Below, one piece after another: positions 8,470-17,566 of a DNA stretch of 64,000 nucleotides (within the stretch, counting starts at the first letter, position 1; the number at the start of each line of letters is the position of its first letter). The stretch comes from Granulicoccus phenolivorans DSM 17626 = NBRC 107789 = JCM 15570 (GTDB lineage: Bacteria > Actinomycetota > Actinomycetes > Propionibacteriales > Propionibacteriaceae): NCBI RefSeq assembly GCF_000423085.1, contig NZ_AUHH01000001.1:62001-126000 (forward strand), given 5' to 3'. The notes beneath the pieces were generated by a model. That model ran no database searches. It was not told the origin of the DNA and saw only the letters and a program-made list of their open reading frames with translations. Made by a program: the position numbers and the translations under genes.

Positions 8470-9282
8470 ATGGATCCCCTCATCTTGTTCGGCGTCATCG
8501 CAGTGGTGGTCGTTGTCGGCCTCATTTTCATGCGCCGCCACCAGAAACAACTCGAGACGCAGAAGAAGCTGGAGTTGGAGGGCCAGTTGGCCACCGCCAA
8601 GGTTCCGGCCGAGGAGGACGTCACCAAGTTCGGCGAGGAGTTGATGCTCCTGGACGCGGACGTGGCCGGCCACCCGCTGGACGAGGCGATGAACCAGGAC
8701 TACTCCCGGGCCCTGGACGCCTATGACAATGCCAAGAAGTCCCTGGCCGCGGTCACCAAGCCGGAGGAGATCCGCAACGTCACCGAGATCCTGGAGGACG
8801 GCCGATACGCGGTCGCGTGTGTGAAGGCCCGGGTCGAAGGTCGACCGCTGCCGGTGAAGCGTCCGCCGTGCTTCTTCAATCCCGCGCACGGCCCCTCCAC
8901 CGAGAACGTCGACTGGGCGCCGCCCGGCGGCACCGTCCGTTCGGTCCCGGCCTGTGCCGCCGACGCCGAGCGGGTCAAGGTCGGCGCCGACCCGAATATC
9001 CGCACTGTCCAGGTCGGTTCGCAGCGCGTGCCGTACTGGGACGGTGGCCCGGCGTACGCCCCGTACGCCCAGGGGTACTACAATTCCTGGCGAGGCTCGG
9101 ACATGCTGACCGGCATGATGCTGGGCGGCATGCTGTTCGGCGGCGGCGACATGTTCGGCGGCATCGGCGCCGGCATGGGTGAGATGTTCGAGGGGATCGG
9201 CGACGGCATCGGGGATGTCGGCGAAGGCATCGGCGACATGTTCGGTGGCATCGGCGACATGTTCGGCGGCCTGTTCGACTGA
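8470..9282 (+). CDS. Membrane-anchored protein with Gly-rich heptad-repeat tail (unknown function)
   Basis: The 270-residue protein starts with one transmembrane helix (LILFGVIAVVVVVGLIFM), followed by a charged helical region. A central domain contains PPCFFNPAHGPSTENVDWAPPGG and a further Cys at VPACAADAERV. The final 45 residues are built from near-heptad units such as GIGDMFG and GIGDVGE. The central CFFNPxHGP pattern resembles a segment I associate with actinobacterial TPM-domain-related proteins, but I cannot assign a function. CAGAAT 7 nt before the ATG suggests a leaderless transcript. Confidence 0.7.
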   Translation: MDPLILFGVIAVVVVVGLIFMRRHQKQLETQKKLELEGQLATAKVPAEEDVTKFGEELMLLDADVAGHPLDEAMNQDYSRALDAYDNAKKSLAAVTKPEEIRNVTEILEDGRYAVACVKARVEGRPLPVKRPPCFFNPAHGPSTENVDWAPPGGTVRSVPACAADAERVKVGADPNIRTVQVGSQRVPYWDGGPAYAPYAQGYYNSWRGSDMLTGMMLGGMLFGGGDMFGGIGAGMGEMFEGIGDGIGDVGEGIGDMFGGIGDMFGGLFD

Positions 9283-9286
9283 TCGG

Positions 9287-10126
9287 TCAGTCGGTCAGCC
9301 CGGCGAGGAACTCGCTCACTCCCCCGTCGACCTTGCAGGTGGCCAGGTCATCGCCGCGGGTCCGGCCGCGGTTCACGATCAGCACCGGCTGCCCGCGTTT
9401 GGCGGCGTGCCGGACGAAGCGCAGGCCGGACATCACCGTCAGCGAGCTGCCGAGCACCACCAGCAGGTCGGCGTCCTCGACCCGGGCATAACACTCGCTC
9501 ACCCGGGGCCGGGGCACCGATTCCCCGAAGAACACCACATCCGGCTTCAGCAGCCCGCCGCAGGAGACACAGTCGGCAACCCGGAAACGATCCCACTCCG
9601 CCACGACGGCATCCCCGTCGGGGCGGAGTTCTGCTTGTCCGGCGGCCAGGGAGTTCGCCGCGGTCACCCGCAGTTCCGGGTTCAGGGCGGTCAGCCGGGA
9701 CTGCAGCACCGCCCGGGAGGACCGCTCCCCGCAATCCAGACAGACCACGTCGGCGAGCCGCCCGTGCAGGGCGACCACCGGGCGGGAGCCGGCCGCCTCG
9801 TGCAGGCCGTCGACATTCTGGGTGATCACCCCGGTGACCAGGCCCTGGGTCCCCAGACGGGCCAGTCGGTGATGCCCGGGGTTCGGGATGGCGGTGCCCA
9901 TCCGGGCCCAGCCGCGGTAGGAGCGGGCCCAGTAGCGCCGGCGGGAGTCGGAGTTGCCGACGAACTCGTCGTACATCATCGGGTTCGCCTTGGGCGCGTT
10001 CGGTCCGCGGTAGTCCGGGATGCCCGAATCGGTGCTCATTCCCGCCCCGCTGAGCACCACCGGTCGCCGGGAGCTGTGCCACAGCAGGATGCCCCGGTCC
10101 ACGGAGGTGCGTACGTCGATGCTCAC
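9287..10126 (-). CDS. SIR2-family NAD-dependent protein deacylase
   Basis: The 279-residue protein has the sirtuin motifs in order: VVLSGAGMSTDSGIPDYRG (NAD binding), TQNVDGLHEAAG, the catalytic HG in VALHGRL, two CxxC pairs (CLDC and CVSC) for structural zinc, KPDVVFFGESVP and GSSLTV. It removes acyl groups from lysines with consumption of NAD. The GTG start at 10126 overlaps the lpdA stop by 4 nt, so the two are translationally coupled and minus-strand co-transcribed. Confidence 0.93.
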   Translation of the reverse strand: MSIDVRTSVDRGILLWHSSRRPVVLSGAGMSTDSGIPDYRGPNAPKANPMMYDEFVGNSDSRRRYWARSYRGWARMGTAIPNPGHHRLARLGTQGLVTGVITQNVDGLHEAAGSRPVVALHGRLADVVCLDCGERSSRAVLQSRLTALNPELRVTAANSLAAGQAELRPDGDAVVAEWDRFRVADCVSCGGLLKPDVVFFGESVPRPRVSECYARVEDADLLVVLGSSLTVMSGLRFVRHAAKRGQPVLIVNRGRTRGDDLATCKVDGGVSEFLAGLTD

Positions 10127-11541
10127 AGCGTGATCTGCTGGTTGAGCAGTTCGATGCTGTGCCCGTGCAGCCGGCGGGCCGCCTCGGCGATCGAACCGGA
10201 CAGCGACGGGTAGACGGTGAAGTCGTGGGCGAAATCGTCGACATTGATCTGTTCGGCCACGGCGATCGCAATCGAGTGGATCAGCTCGCTGGCGCGCGGA
10301 GCGACTATCACCCCACCGATGATATTGCCCGTCGACGGGCGACAGAACAGCTTGACGAAGCCGTCCTTGAAACCGAGCATCTTGGCGCGGGGATTGCTGG
10401 CCAGCGGCAGGGTGACGCCGATGCCGCGGACCCGACCGCTGTCGATGTCATCCTGGGTCACCCCGACCGTGGCGATCTCGGGGTTGGTGAAGATGTTCGA
10501 GGAGACCTCGGCCCTGTTGAACGGTTCGACCGCGTCGCCCAGGGCGTGCCACATCGCGATCCGGCCCTGCATCGCCGCCACCGAGGCCAGCGGGAACACC
10601 CCGGTGCAGTCGCCGGCGGCGTACACCCCCTGGGCGGAGCTGCGCGAGACCCGGTCGACATTGATGTGTCCGCTCGGCTTGAGGATGACCCCGGCTTCGG
10701 TCAGGCCGATGTCGTGGGTGTTGGGGATCGACCCGACCGCCATCAGCACATGGGAGCCGAGGACCTCGCGGCCGTCCTCCAGGGTGACCACGACCCCGTT
10801 GCCCTCGCGATGGGCGCGGACCGCCCGGGACCCGAGCACCAGATCCATCCCGCGCTCGTGGAACAGCGCCTGCAGCACCTTGGTCGCATCCGGATCCTGG
10901 CCCGGCAGCACCTGGGGCTGGGAGGACACCAGGGTGATCGGTACGCCGAGGGCGTCGTAGGCGTTGGCGAACTCGGTGCCGGTGACCCCGGAGCCGACCA
11001 CGATCAGCCGCTCGGGGATCTCGTCGATGTCGTAGAGCTGGGCCCAGGTGAGGATGCGTTCCCCGTCGGGCTGGGCGTCGGGCAGCGTCCGCGGCCGGGT
11101 CCCGACCGAGACCAGGATGTAGTCGGCGGGCAGGCGCACCTCCCCGGTCGCGGTCTCGGCGATCACCTCGTGCGGACCGTTCAGCCGCCCGCGCCCCTCG
11201 ATGAGGGTGATTCCGTCGCGCTCCAGTCGGTGCCGGATGTCGTCGGACTGGGCCTTCGCCAGGGCCTTGACGCTGGCGTTGACCTTCATCAGGTCCACCT
11301 TGACCAGCGGCTTGCCGCGGCTGTCGGCGGCCTCGTAGACCAGGCCCATCTCGTTCGACTTGCGGGCCCGCGACATCACCCCGGAGACCGCGATCAGGGA
11401 CTTCGAGGGGACTACGTCGGTCAGCACCGCGGACCCACCCAGGCCGCGGTCCTCGATCAGCGTCACCTCGCCCCCGAGCTGTGCGCCGACCAGCGCCGCC
11501 TCGTATCCGCCGGGACCCCCACCAATGATCACTACTCGCAC
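10123..11541 (-). CDS. lpdA: NAD(P)H-quinone dehydrogenase, LpdA-like flavoprotein disulfide reductase family member
   Basis: The 472-residue protein has the FAD-binding VVIIGGGPGGYEAAL, the second nucleotide-binding segment LIVVGSGVTGTEFA and the dimerisation domain around GFVKLFCRPSTG. The redox-active CxxxxC of lipoamide dehydrogenases is absent: the site reads GGSAVLTDVVPSKS with Val where a Cys would be. This agrees with the mycobacterial LpdA (Rv3303c) group of quinone reductases rather than a true E3 component. The GTG at 11541 has AAGAAT 6 nt upstream. It is divergent from the purine phosphorylase gene across 53 nt. Confidence 0.88.
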   Translation of the reverse strand: MRVVIIGGGPGGYEAALVGAQLGGEVTLIEDRGLGGSAVLTDVVPSKSLIAVSGVMSRARKSNEMGLVYEAADSRGKPLVKVDLMKVNASVKALAKAQSDDIRHRLERDGITLIEGRGRLNGPHEVIAETATGEVRLPADYILVSVGTRPRTLPDAQPDGERILTWAQLYDIDEIPERLIVVGSGVTGTEFANAYDALGVPITLVSSQPQVLPGQDPDATKVLQALFHERGMDLVLGSRAVRAHREGNGVVVTLEDGREVLGSHVLMAVGSIPNTHDIGLTEAGVILKPSGHINVDRVSRSSAQGVYAAGDCTGVFPLASVAAMQGRIAMWHALGDAVEPFNRAEVSSNIFTNPEIATVGVTQDDIDSGRVRGIGVTLPLASNPRAKMLGFKDGFVKLFCRPSTGNIIGGVIVAPRASELIHSIAIAVAEQINVDDFAHDFTVYPSLSGSIAEAARRLHGHSIELLNQQITL

Positions 11542-11594
11542 GGCTCGATTCTTCCACGTCCACCCAGCGGGGTCGGATATGGGATAGTCGGCCC

Positions 11595-12407
11595 ATGACA
11601 CAGAGCCCCGGATCGGTCGACCCGCTGACGCTGGCGGCCGGCGCCGCGGAGGCGGTACGCCGGCGGCTGCGGATTCCGAGTGCCGAGGTGGCCCTGGTGC
11701 TGGGTTCGGGCTGGTCGGAGGCGGTCGCCGAGCTGGAGGTGATCGGGCGGGTGCCGCTGGCCGCGTTGCCGGGCTTCCACACCCCGGCGGTGGCCGGACA
11801 CGGCGGGGAATTGCTCGCGGTACGGATCACTGGCGATCGGTGTGCGCTGGTGTTCACCGGGCGGACCCATCACTACGAGGGACGCGGGGTGGCCGCGGTC
11901 GTGCACGGCGTCCGGACCGCGGCGGCCTGCGGGGTGCGCACGGTGGTGCTGACCAACGGGTCGGGGTCGCTGCGGCGCGAGTGGGGGCCGGGCACGCCGG
12001 TGCTGATCCGCGATCACATCAATCTGACCGGGGTGACGCCGCTGGTGGGGCCCCGGTTCGTCGACATGTCGGAGGCGTACGCCGGGCGGCTGCGGGACCT
12101 GGCGCGGACGGTGGATCCGTCGTTGCCGGAGGGGGTGTACGTGCAGTTCCCCGGGCCCCAGTACGAGACCCCGGCGGAGGTCCGGATGGCCGGCGTGCTC
12201 GGCGGTGACCTGGTCGGGATGTCGACGGTTCTGGAGACGATCGCGGCCCGGGAGCGCGGCCTGGAGGTGCTGGGGCTGTCGCTGGCCACCAACCTGGCTG
12301 CGGGGATCTCCCAGGCCCCGCTGGATCACCGCGAGGTAATCGCCGCCGGTCAGGCCGCCGCGCCGCGGCTGCGTAGCCTGATCACCGAACTGCTGGCGGT
12401 GCTGTGA
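11595..12407 (+). CDS. Purine-nucleoside phosphorylase, trimeric class
   Basis: The 270-residue protein phosphorolyses inosine and guanosine (and deoxy forms) to free base and (deoxy)ribose-1-phosphate. Visible motifs are the phosphate-binding VLGSGWSEA, the HYEGRG segment, GPQYETPAEVRM containing the base-binding Glu, VGMSTVLE, and SLATN with the base-contacting Asn. The usual TNAAG is TNGSGS here. The next gene, overlapping by 4 nt, is a phosphosugar mutase that can take the pentose-1-phosphate onward, as in the mycobacterial deoD-pmmB pair. Confidence 0.94.
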   Translation: MTQSPGSVDPLTLAAGAAEAVRRRLRIPSAEVALVLGSGWSEAVAELEVIGRVPLAALPGFHTPAVAGHGGELLAVRITGDRCALVFTGRTHHYEGRGVAAVVHGVRTAAACGVRTVVLTNGSGSLRREWGPGTPVLIRDHINLTGVTPLVGPRFVDMSEAYAGRLRDLARTVDPSLPEGVYVQFPGPQYETPAEVRMAGVLGGDLVGMSTVLETIAARERGLEVLGLSLATNLAAGISQAPLDHREVIAAGQAAAPRLRSLITELLAVL

Positions 12408-14011
12408 GGGACTGGGCGGCCCAAGATCCGGATCCGCGGACCCGGGCGGAGTTGACCACGTGGATCGAGCGGGCCGAGCAGGGAGATCCGGCGGCGGCAG
12501 CCGAGCTGGCCGACGCGTTCGCGGGTCGCTTGCAGTTCGGGACGGCGGGGCTGCGCGGGCGGATGGGACCGGGGCCGAACCGGATGAACCGGGTGGTGGT
12601 GTCCCAGGCCGCAGCCGGGTTGGGACGCTATCTGGCGCGAACGGGTGCGGCGGCGGGCCGGGTGCTGATCGGCTATGACGCCCGACACAATTCCGAACGG
12701 TTCGCCCGGGATTCCGCGGAGATCCTGGCCGGGGCCGGGTTCGAGGTGCTGCTGACCGCGGGGCCGGTGCCGACGCCGCTGGTGGCGTACGGGATCGGGC
12801 ACTTCGGGTGTGCCGCAGCGGTGGTGGTGACCGCCTCGCACAATCCGGCGGCCGACAACGGGTACAAGGTGTATCTGGGGGACGGCTGCCAGATCGTGCC
12901 GCCGGCCGATGCCGAGATCGCCACCGAGATCGCCGCGGTGGCGGAGGTTCCGCTGGGTGAGCTGGCCCGGTCGCCGCGCTATCGGCTGGTCGGCGCGGAG
13001 TTGGCCGAGGCGTACCTGGACCGGATCGCGACGCTGGTCGCGGCCGCGGCGCCGCGGGAGGTGCGCTGGGTGTACACGCCGCTGCACGGGGTGGGCGCGG
13101 CGACGGTCCGGCAGGCGGTGGCCCGGGCCGGGTTTCCGGCAGCGCTGGAGGTGGCGGCGCAGGCCGAGCCGGATCCGGATTTTCCGACCGTGGCGTTCCC
13201 GAATCCGGAGGAGCCCGGCGCGCTGGATCTGGCTCTCGAGCTGGCGCGGACCGAGGGGGTCGATCTGGTGATCGCGAACGATCCCGATGCGGATCGGTGT
13301 GCCGCGGCGATCGAGCAGGACGGGCAGTGGCGGATGCTGCGGGGGGATGAGCTCGGGGTGCTGCTGGGCGATCAGGCGCTGCGGCGCGGGGTGCAGGGCA
13401 CCTACGCCGCGTCGGTGGTGTCGGGGTCGCTGCTGGGCCGGTTGGCGCGGGCGGCGGGGCAGCCGTATGTGACCACGCTGACCGGGTTCAAGTGGATCGC
13501 GCGGACGCCGGGGCTGGTGTTCGGGTACGAGGAGGCGCTGGGCTACTGCACCGATCCGGCGGCGGTGCGGGACAAGGACGGGATCTCGGCCCTGATCCGG
13601 CTGCTCGCCCTGGCCGCGGAGCTCAAGGCCGAGGGCCGGACCCTGGCCGACCGACTCGCGGAGATCGAGCAGGAGCACGGGGTGTACGCCACCGACCAGT
13701 TGGCGTACCGGGTGGCGGATCTGTCGCTGATCACCGGGGCGATGGCCCGGCTGCGCGCCGATCCGCCAACGACGCTGCTCGGGGAACCGGTCCGGTTCGT
13801 CGATCTGGCGGAGGGGGGTGCGCTGCCGCCGACCGATGCGGTCCGGTTGGGGGGTGCGTCGGTGACGGTGACCGTACGCCCCTCGGGGACCGAGCCGAAG
13901 CTGAAGTGTTACTTGGAGGCACGCTCCCCCGTCGGCAGCGCGAATCCGCTGGACCGGCTCAAGGCCGAAGTTCAGGGTCTGGTGGACGGGTACCTGGACG
14001 TGGTGCGGTGA
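12404..14011 (+). CDS. Phospho-sugar mutase (phosphomannomutase/phosphoglucomutase family)
   Basis: The 535-residue protein shows the four alpha-D-phosphohexomutase signatures: FGTAGLRGRMG at the N-terminus, the phosphoserine loop TASHNPAADNGYKVY, the Mg2+ loop DPDADRC, the sugar-binding GYEEALGY and the phosphate-binding RPSGTEPKLK. Family members interconvert hexose- or pentose-1- and hexose- or pentose-6/5-phosphates. The length fits the larger PmmB/phosphopentomutase-like branch. GTG 12404 overlaps the purine phosphorylase stop, implying coupled expression and a salvage role. Confidence 0.93.
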   Translation: MRDWAAQDPDPRTRAELTTWIERAEQGDPAAAAELADAFAGRLQFGTAGLRGRMGPGPNRMNRVVVSQAAAGLGRYLARTGAAAGRVLIGYDARHNSERFARDSAEILAGAGFEVLLTAGPVPTPLVAYGIGHFGCAAAVVVTASHNPAADNGYKVYLGDGCQIVPPADAEIATEIAAVAEVPLGELARSPRYRLVGAELAEAYLDRIATLVAAAAPREVRWVYTPLHGVGAATVRQAVARAGFPAALEVAAQAEPDPDFPTVAFPNPEEPGALDLALELARTEGVDLVIANDPDADRCAAAIEQDGQWRMLRGDELGVLLGDQALRRGVQGTYAASVVSGSLLGRLARAAGQPYVTTLTGFKWIARTPGLVFGYEEALGYCTDPAAVRDKDGISALIRLLALAAELKAEGRTLADRLAEIEQEHGVYATDQLAYRVADLSLITGAMARLRADPPTTLLGEPVRFVDLAEGGALPPTDAVRLGGASVTVTVRPSGTEPKLKCYLEARSPVGSANPLDRLKAEVQGLVDGYLDVVR

Positions 14012-15834
14012 ACAACGACCGCACGGAGTTATCCAATCACGACGCCGCAGTGTTGTTTGCGCTGTGGAATCTGCGGGGCAGTCAGCTCAGCGAATCGGGC
14101 CGGACCTTCGTCCGGCTCGGCGGGCAGGTGGAGCTGGTGTTCCTGGACGACACGGTGCTGACCCGACCCGGGCAGGAGGAGCTGCCGGCCTGGTCGGTCG
14201 GTCGGCGCCTGGCCGAGGTGCTCGGCCGCGGCTACGTGATGTGGCGGGCCACGGTCAGGGCGCCGGTGCGCATCCTGCTCGGACGTGATGCCGCGGGGCA
14301 GTTCAGCTGGCAGGTCCAAGAGCTCCCGCCACTGGACGTTGCCTCCTCGGTGCAGGCTCCCCTGTTGGTCCGGGCGCCCTCGGCGGCGGGACCCAGTGCG
14401 TCCTATTCCGAGATTCCCGCGGAACCGCCCGGCCGGGCCTTCGATGACATGAACCTTCCCGAAATGGCCTTCAGCATCAGCCTCCGGGCGATCGACAACG
14501 AGCGGGCGGCCGAGGCCTTCCTGTTGTTGGCCCAACTCGGTGTGCGGGAGCCGCCCCATCAGTTCAATCGCTCCTTCTATCTCCCCACCCCGACCGGGGA
14601 CACGCAGATCGCTATTCCCGATTCCCGAGTCCTGGTCGCCCCGGATTGGCACCGCCGGGAGGAGGTCCCGGCCTGGGCGGGGAGCCGAAGCACAGCAGCG
14701 GAACTGCGGCGCACCTGGCCGCATGATTTCCATCCGCTGGTCGCAGTCATCCGGTTCGAGGATGATGGCCGGCCCGGGATCTGGTACTTCGATCGGCCGC
14801 CGTACACCTTCGCCGAGCCGATTGCGCAGCGTCCCTCCGCCGGCTGGTCGGTTCCGGTCCCGGAGGCGATCGTCGAGGATTGGCTGCCCACGCCGGAATT
14901 GAGTGACGAGGACGCCGCGGTGATCTTCGCCATGTGGACGTTGGCCCATCCGCATCTGTCGGCCGGTGGCAGGCTGTACGCCGACATCCGGGACGCTCAC
15001 ATTGAGATCAGGATTCCGGATCGTTCGGTCCTCCTGCAGCCGGACCGGGCCCATCCCGAGCAGGCGCTGTCTCCGTGGCAGGCCGGTCGGTTGGTCTCGG
15101 GGTTGATCTCCGACGCCATGGACACCTTCGTTCCGGAGAACGGCGTACAGCGAATCACTGTCGGCTACGACACCGCAGGCTTTCTCGCGCTCGCCCTCGA
15201 GAGCATCGACGAAGCCCATGAGTACCATCCGCTGGCTCCGCCGGGAACCTACCCACCACCGCCACCACCCGAATGGCAGTTCCCTGGGCTGGCGGTGGGT
15301 GATCTCACCAGGCACCGGTTGATCCCGGACCGGGTCAGCAATGAATTCGCGGGCCTGGTGTTCCTGTTGTGGCAGTTGCGGGCCGATACAACAGGGTTTC
15401 GCTACTACGTGTCGACCGGCCTGGGTCCGATCGAGATCTGCATCCCGGACTGGCGGGTCATCGTTGTCCCGGATGCCCACCTGCCGAACCAGCGGATTTC
15501 CGCTTGGGCGGGAGCCAGTGCACTGGCTCCACTGATCCGGGCCACCTGGGAGGGCCTTCCGGAGGCCGCACGGCCGGTGCGGGTCACCGTCGGCTATGAC
15601 CGGAGCGGCAAACCGGCCGCCATTATCGAAGATATGCCGATCCCGGACGGGCCCCTGCCGTCGCTGACCGACCAGGCCCCACCGTGGCCGGTCTCGACGA
15701 CTGCGCACCGGCAGATCATCAGACGATTGCGGAGCCGCCCGCGAGAGCTACTGGTCCCGCTGAGCGACCCGTTCCCCGGCACGCTGAACTGGAGTGGACA
15801 GCGCCCCGAGAGCGAAGCCGACCAGGACACCTGA
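14008..15834 (+). CDS. Unrecognised protein built of four ~140-residue internal repeats
   Basis: The 608-residue product has no motif I recognise but consists of four related units at about residues 8-145, 150-290, 297-435 and 443-570. Each unit has an opening helix (FALWNLR, FLLLAQL, FAMWTLA, FLLWQLR), a strand ending in D plus a hydrophobic run and PD or RP (FLDDTVLTRP, IPDSRVLVAPD, IPDRSVLLQPD, IPDWRVIVVPD), a pAW/SPWQAG turn, and a late VGYDxxG-like strand. No signal peptide or transmembrane segment is visible. GTG 14008 overlaps the mutase stop by 4 nt, so it belongs to the purine-salvage operon. Codon use is a little less GC-biased towards its 3' end. Confidence 0.75.
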   Translation: MNNDRTELSNHDAAVLFALWNLRGSQLSESGRTFVRLGGQVELVFLDDTVLTRPGQEELPAWSVGRRLAEVLGRGYVMWRATVRAPVRILLGRDAAGQFSWQVQELPPLDVASSVQAPLLVRAPSAAGPSASYSEIPAEPPGRAFDDMNLPEMAFSISLRAIDNERAAEAFLLLAQLGVREPPHQFNRSFYLPTPTGDTQIAIPDSRVLVAPDWHRREEVPAWAGSRSTAAELRRTWPHDFHPLVAVIRFEDDGRPGIWYFDRPPYTFAEPIAQRPSAGWSVPVPEAIVEDWLPTPELSDEDAAVIFAMWTLAHPHLSAGGRLYADIRDAHIEIRIPDRSVLLQPDRAHPEQALSPWQAGRLVSGLISDAMDTFVPENGVQRITVGYDTAGFLALALESIDEAHEYHPLAPPGTYPPPPPPEWQFPGLAVGDLTRHRLIPDRVSNEFAGLVFLLWQLRADTTGFRYYVSTGLGPIEICIPDWRVIVVPDAHLPNQRISAWAGASALAPLIRATWEGLPEAARPVRVTVGYDRSGKPAAIIEDMPIPDGPLPSLTDQAPPWPVSTTAHRQIIRRLRSRPRELLVPLSDPFPGTLNWSGQRPESEADQDT

Positions 15835-15840
15835 CCAGGG

Positions 15841-15893
15841 GTTCCTCCTCGCACCTTCCACTCATTCGCCAGCTTGCAAACCTCGGCGGATCT
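15841..15893. repeat. Left copy of an imperfect direct repeat flanking the catabolic block
   Basis: Contains the 17-mer CAAACCTCGGCGGATCT (15877-15893), found again at 24630-24646. Upstream of the 17-mer the two copies also share TTCCT-CCTC and TTCC-CTCAT-CG blocks in the same order with small gaps. The copy sits between the stop of the four-repeat gene and the IclR gene end at 15895. Confidence 0.6.
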
Positions 15894-15894
15894 C

Positions 15895-16662
15895 TCAGAT
15901 GCTCTCGTGCCCGCGATTGCGGTAGAGGGCTCTGCTCAGCCCCCGGGCAGCGACCTGCAGCGCAGGGACGAAGCGCGCCAGATCCGGAGCTCCCGCCGGG
16001 TAGAGCAGGGACAGCGCGGCGAGCGCGTTTCCTTCCAGATCCAGAACTGGGACCGCCACGGCCTCGACCGCCTCTTGATGGCTACGCGGGTCGGGTGCGA
16101 ATCTGTTCGACTGAATATCGGCCTTCTCTGCAGTCGTAGGCATCCGCCCAACGCCTCGACGTCCCCGCGATTGCTCCTGCACAGCCTCAATCACCGAGTT
16201 CGGGGAAAATGCCAACATTGCCCACCCTGCGGCCGTGGCCTGCGCCGGGAGGCGGCCTCCCGGGCGCGATGAAAGGCCCTTGATCGGATTCACGATCTCG
16301 AGGTACACCACATCGGCGCCTTCCAGGACAGCGAGGTGCATCGCACCTCCCGTGGTCGCTGCCAAATCGCTGAGGAATGGCAGCGCCGCGACCCGGAGCG
16401 GGGAGTGGAGCGGAACCAATTGACCGATCTCGAACATGCGCAAACCGATGCGCACTCCGGTGTCGGTCTTCTCCAGCATCCCGAGGCTGACCATTTCTTG
16501 CACGATGCGGTGTCCAGTGGCCTTGGACAGCCCGGCCCGACGAGCGAGTTCGCTCGATTGCACACAGGCATCACCCGGGCGGAACGCACTGAGAATCGCG
16601 AAACTGCGCTCCAGAATGCCGGACCTGCTTGTTTCGGGCTTGGCCGCCCCGTCGTCGGTCAC
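15895..16662 (-). CDS. IclR-family transcriptional regulator
   Basis: The 255-residue protein has an N-terminal winged helix (ERSFAILSAF, ELARRAGLSKATGHRIVQEM, LGMLEKTDTGVRIGLRMFEIG) and the C-terminal IclR effector domain (MHLAVLEGADVVYLEIV, AGWAMLAF, AVAVPVLDLEGNALAALSL). Such proteins bind small aromatic or carboxylic effectors and control neighbouring catabolic genes. It is the last gene of the minus-strand block, 37 nt after the ABC ATPase, so it is likely co-expressed with and controlling the operon. GTG 16662 follows AGAGGGGC. Confidence 0.93.
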   Translation of the reverse strand: MTDDGAAKPETSRSGILERSFAILSAFRPGDACVQSSELARRAGLSKATGHRIVQEMVSLGMLEKTDTGVRIGLRMFEIGQLVPLHSPLRVAALPFLSDLAATTGGAMHLAVLEGADVVYLEIVNPIKGLSSRPGGRLPAQATAAGWAMLAFSPNSVIEAVQEQSRGRRGVGRMPTTAEKADIQSNRFAPDPRSHQEAVEAVAVPVLDLEGNALAALSLLYPAGAPDLARFVPALQVAARGLSRALYRNRGHESI

Positions 16663-16699
16663 GATGCCCCTCTGTTCTCTTCCGCCTCACCACGATAGT

Positions 16700-17566
16700 T
16701 CATAGGACCCCAGCCGCGATCTGAGCGGGGACCAAGCCCCTCTTCGCGAGCTGAATTTGCTCGTGGATGTGAAGGCGCAGCTCCGCGAAGCGGGGAGTCG
16801 ATCGGGTCGCCAACTGGTTGCGTTCGTCGGGCAGGTCAATGGTGACCACCTCCTGAACGACAGTTGGGCTGGACGACAACACAAGTACCCGTTCCGCGAG
16901 ATAGACCGACTCGTCGATGTCATGGGTCACGAAGAGGACGGTGACCCCCAGGCGGTGCCAGATGTCTCGGACCAGGTCTTCCAGATCCGCTCGGGTTTGT
17001 GCGTCCACTGCGGCGAACGGCTCGTCCATCAGGAGGATGTGTGGTTTGTACGCCACAGCACGGGCGATCGCCACGCGCTGCTGCATCCCACCCGACAGTT
17101 GCCAGGGGTAGCGGGCATGGGCATGCGCCATGCCGACTGCCTCCAGCGCCTCGGTGACCCGGCGGTCCCGCTCGTCCTTCGGTACCCGGGCATTCTTCAG
17201 CGGAAGGTCCACGTTGCCCTGAACCGTGAGCCAGGGAAACAAGGATCGTCCGTACTCCTGGAACACCACCGCCATCGTTTTTGGCGGCCCGGTCACCGGC
17301 TTGCCCTCCAGCGTTACTTGGCCTGCGGTGGGTTCGAGGAGCCCCGCGATGATCTTTAGTAGGGTCGTCTTGCCAGCCCCGGAAGGCCCGACAATGCAAG
17401 CGAACTCGCCACGACGTAGGTCGAAGGTCAGGTCGCGGACCGCCTCGACCGGGCCGGATTTACTCGCGTAGATCTTTTGCACCCCATGGACCGACAGGAG
17501 TATCTCCTGGCGTTGTTCTCGGGCCGAAGCCGCGGGCCGGGACACTTCATCATTCACTGTGCTCAA
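16700..17566 (-). CDS. ABC transporter ATPase, nitrate/sulfonate/taurine type
   Basis: The 288-residue protein has Walker A GPSGAGKTTLL, signature LSGGMQQRVAIARA, Walker B ILLMDEPFAAVD and the H-loop FVTHDIDES, closest in character to SsuB/TauB ATPases. It powers the two permeases encoded upstream. A TTG at 17566 overlaps the permease stop by 17 nt; a GTG at 17557 is an alternative start. It is part of the same polycistronic unit as the permeases, amidohydrolase and binding protein. Confidence 0.93.
   Translation of the reverse strand: MSTVNDEVSRPAASAREQRQEILLSVHGVQKIYASKSGPVEAVRDLTFDLRRGEFACIVGPSGAGKTTLLKIIAGLLEPTAGQVTLEGKPVTGPPKTMAVVFQEYGRSLFPWLTVQGNVDLPLKNARVPKDERDRRVTEALEAVGMAHAHARYPWQLSGGMQQRVAIARAVAYKPHILLMDEPFAAVDAQTRADLEDLVRDIWHRLGVTVLFVTHDIDESVYLAERVLVLSSSPTVVQEVVTIDLPDERNQLATRSTPRFAELRLHIHEQIQLAKRGLVPAQIAAGVL

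Noticed and set aside
9155-9280. Short tandem DNA repeats resembling a CRISPR or minisatellite
   Set aside because: They are in-frame coding repeats of the Gly-rich tail with no spacers.
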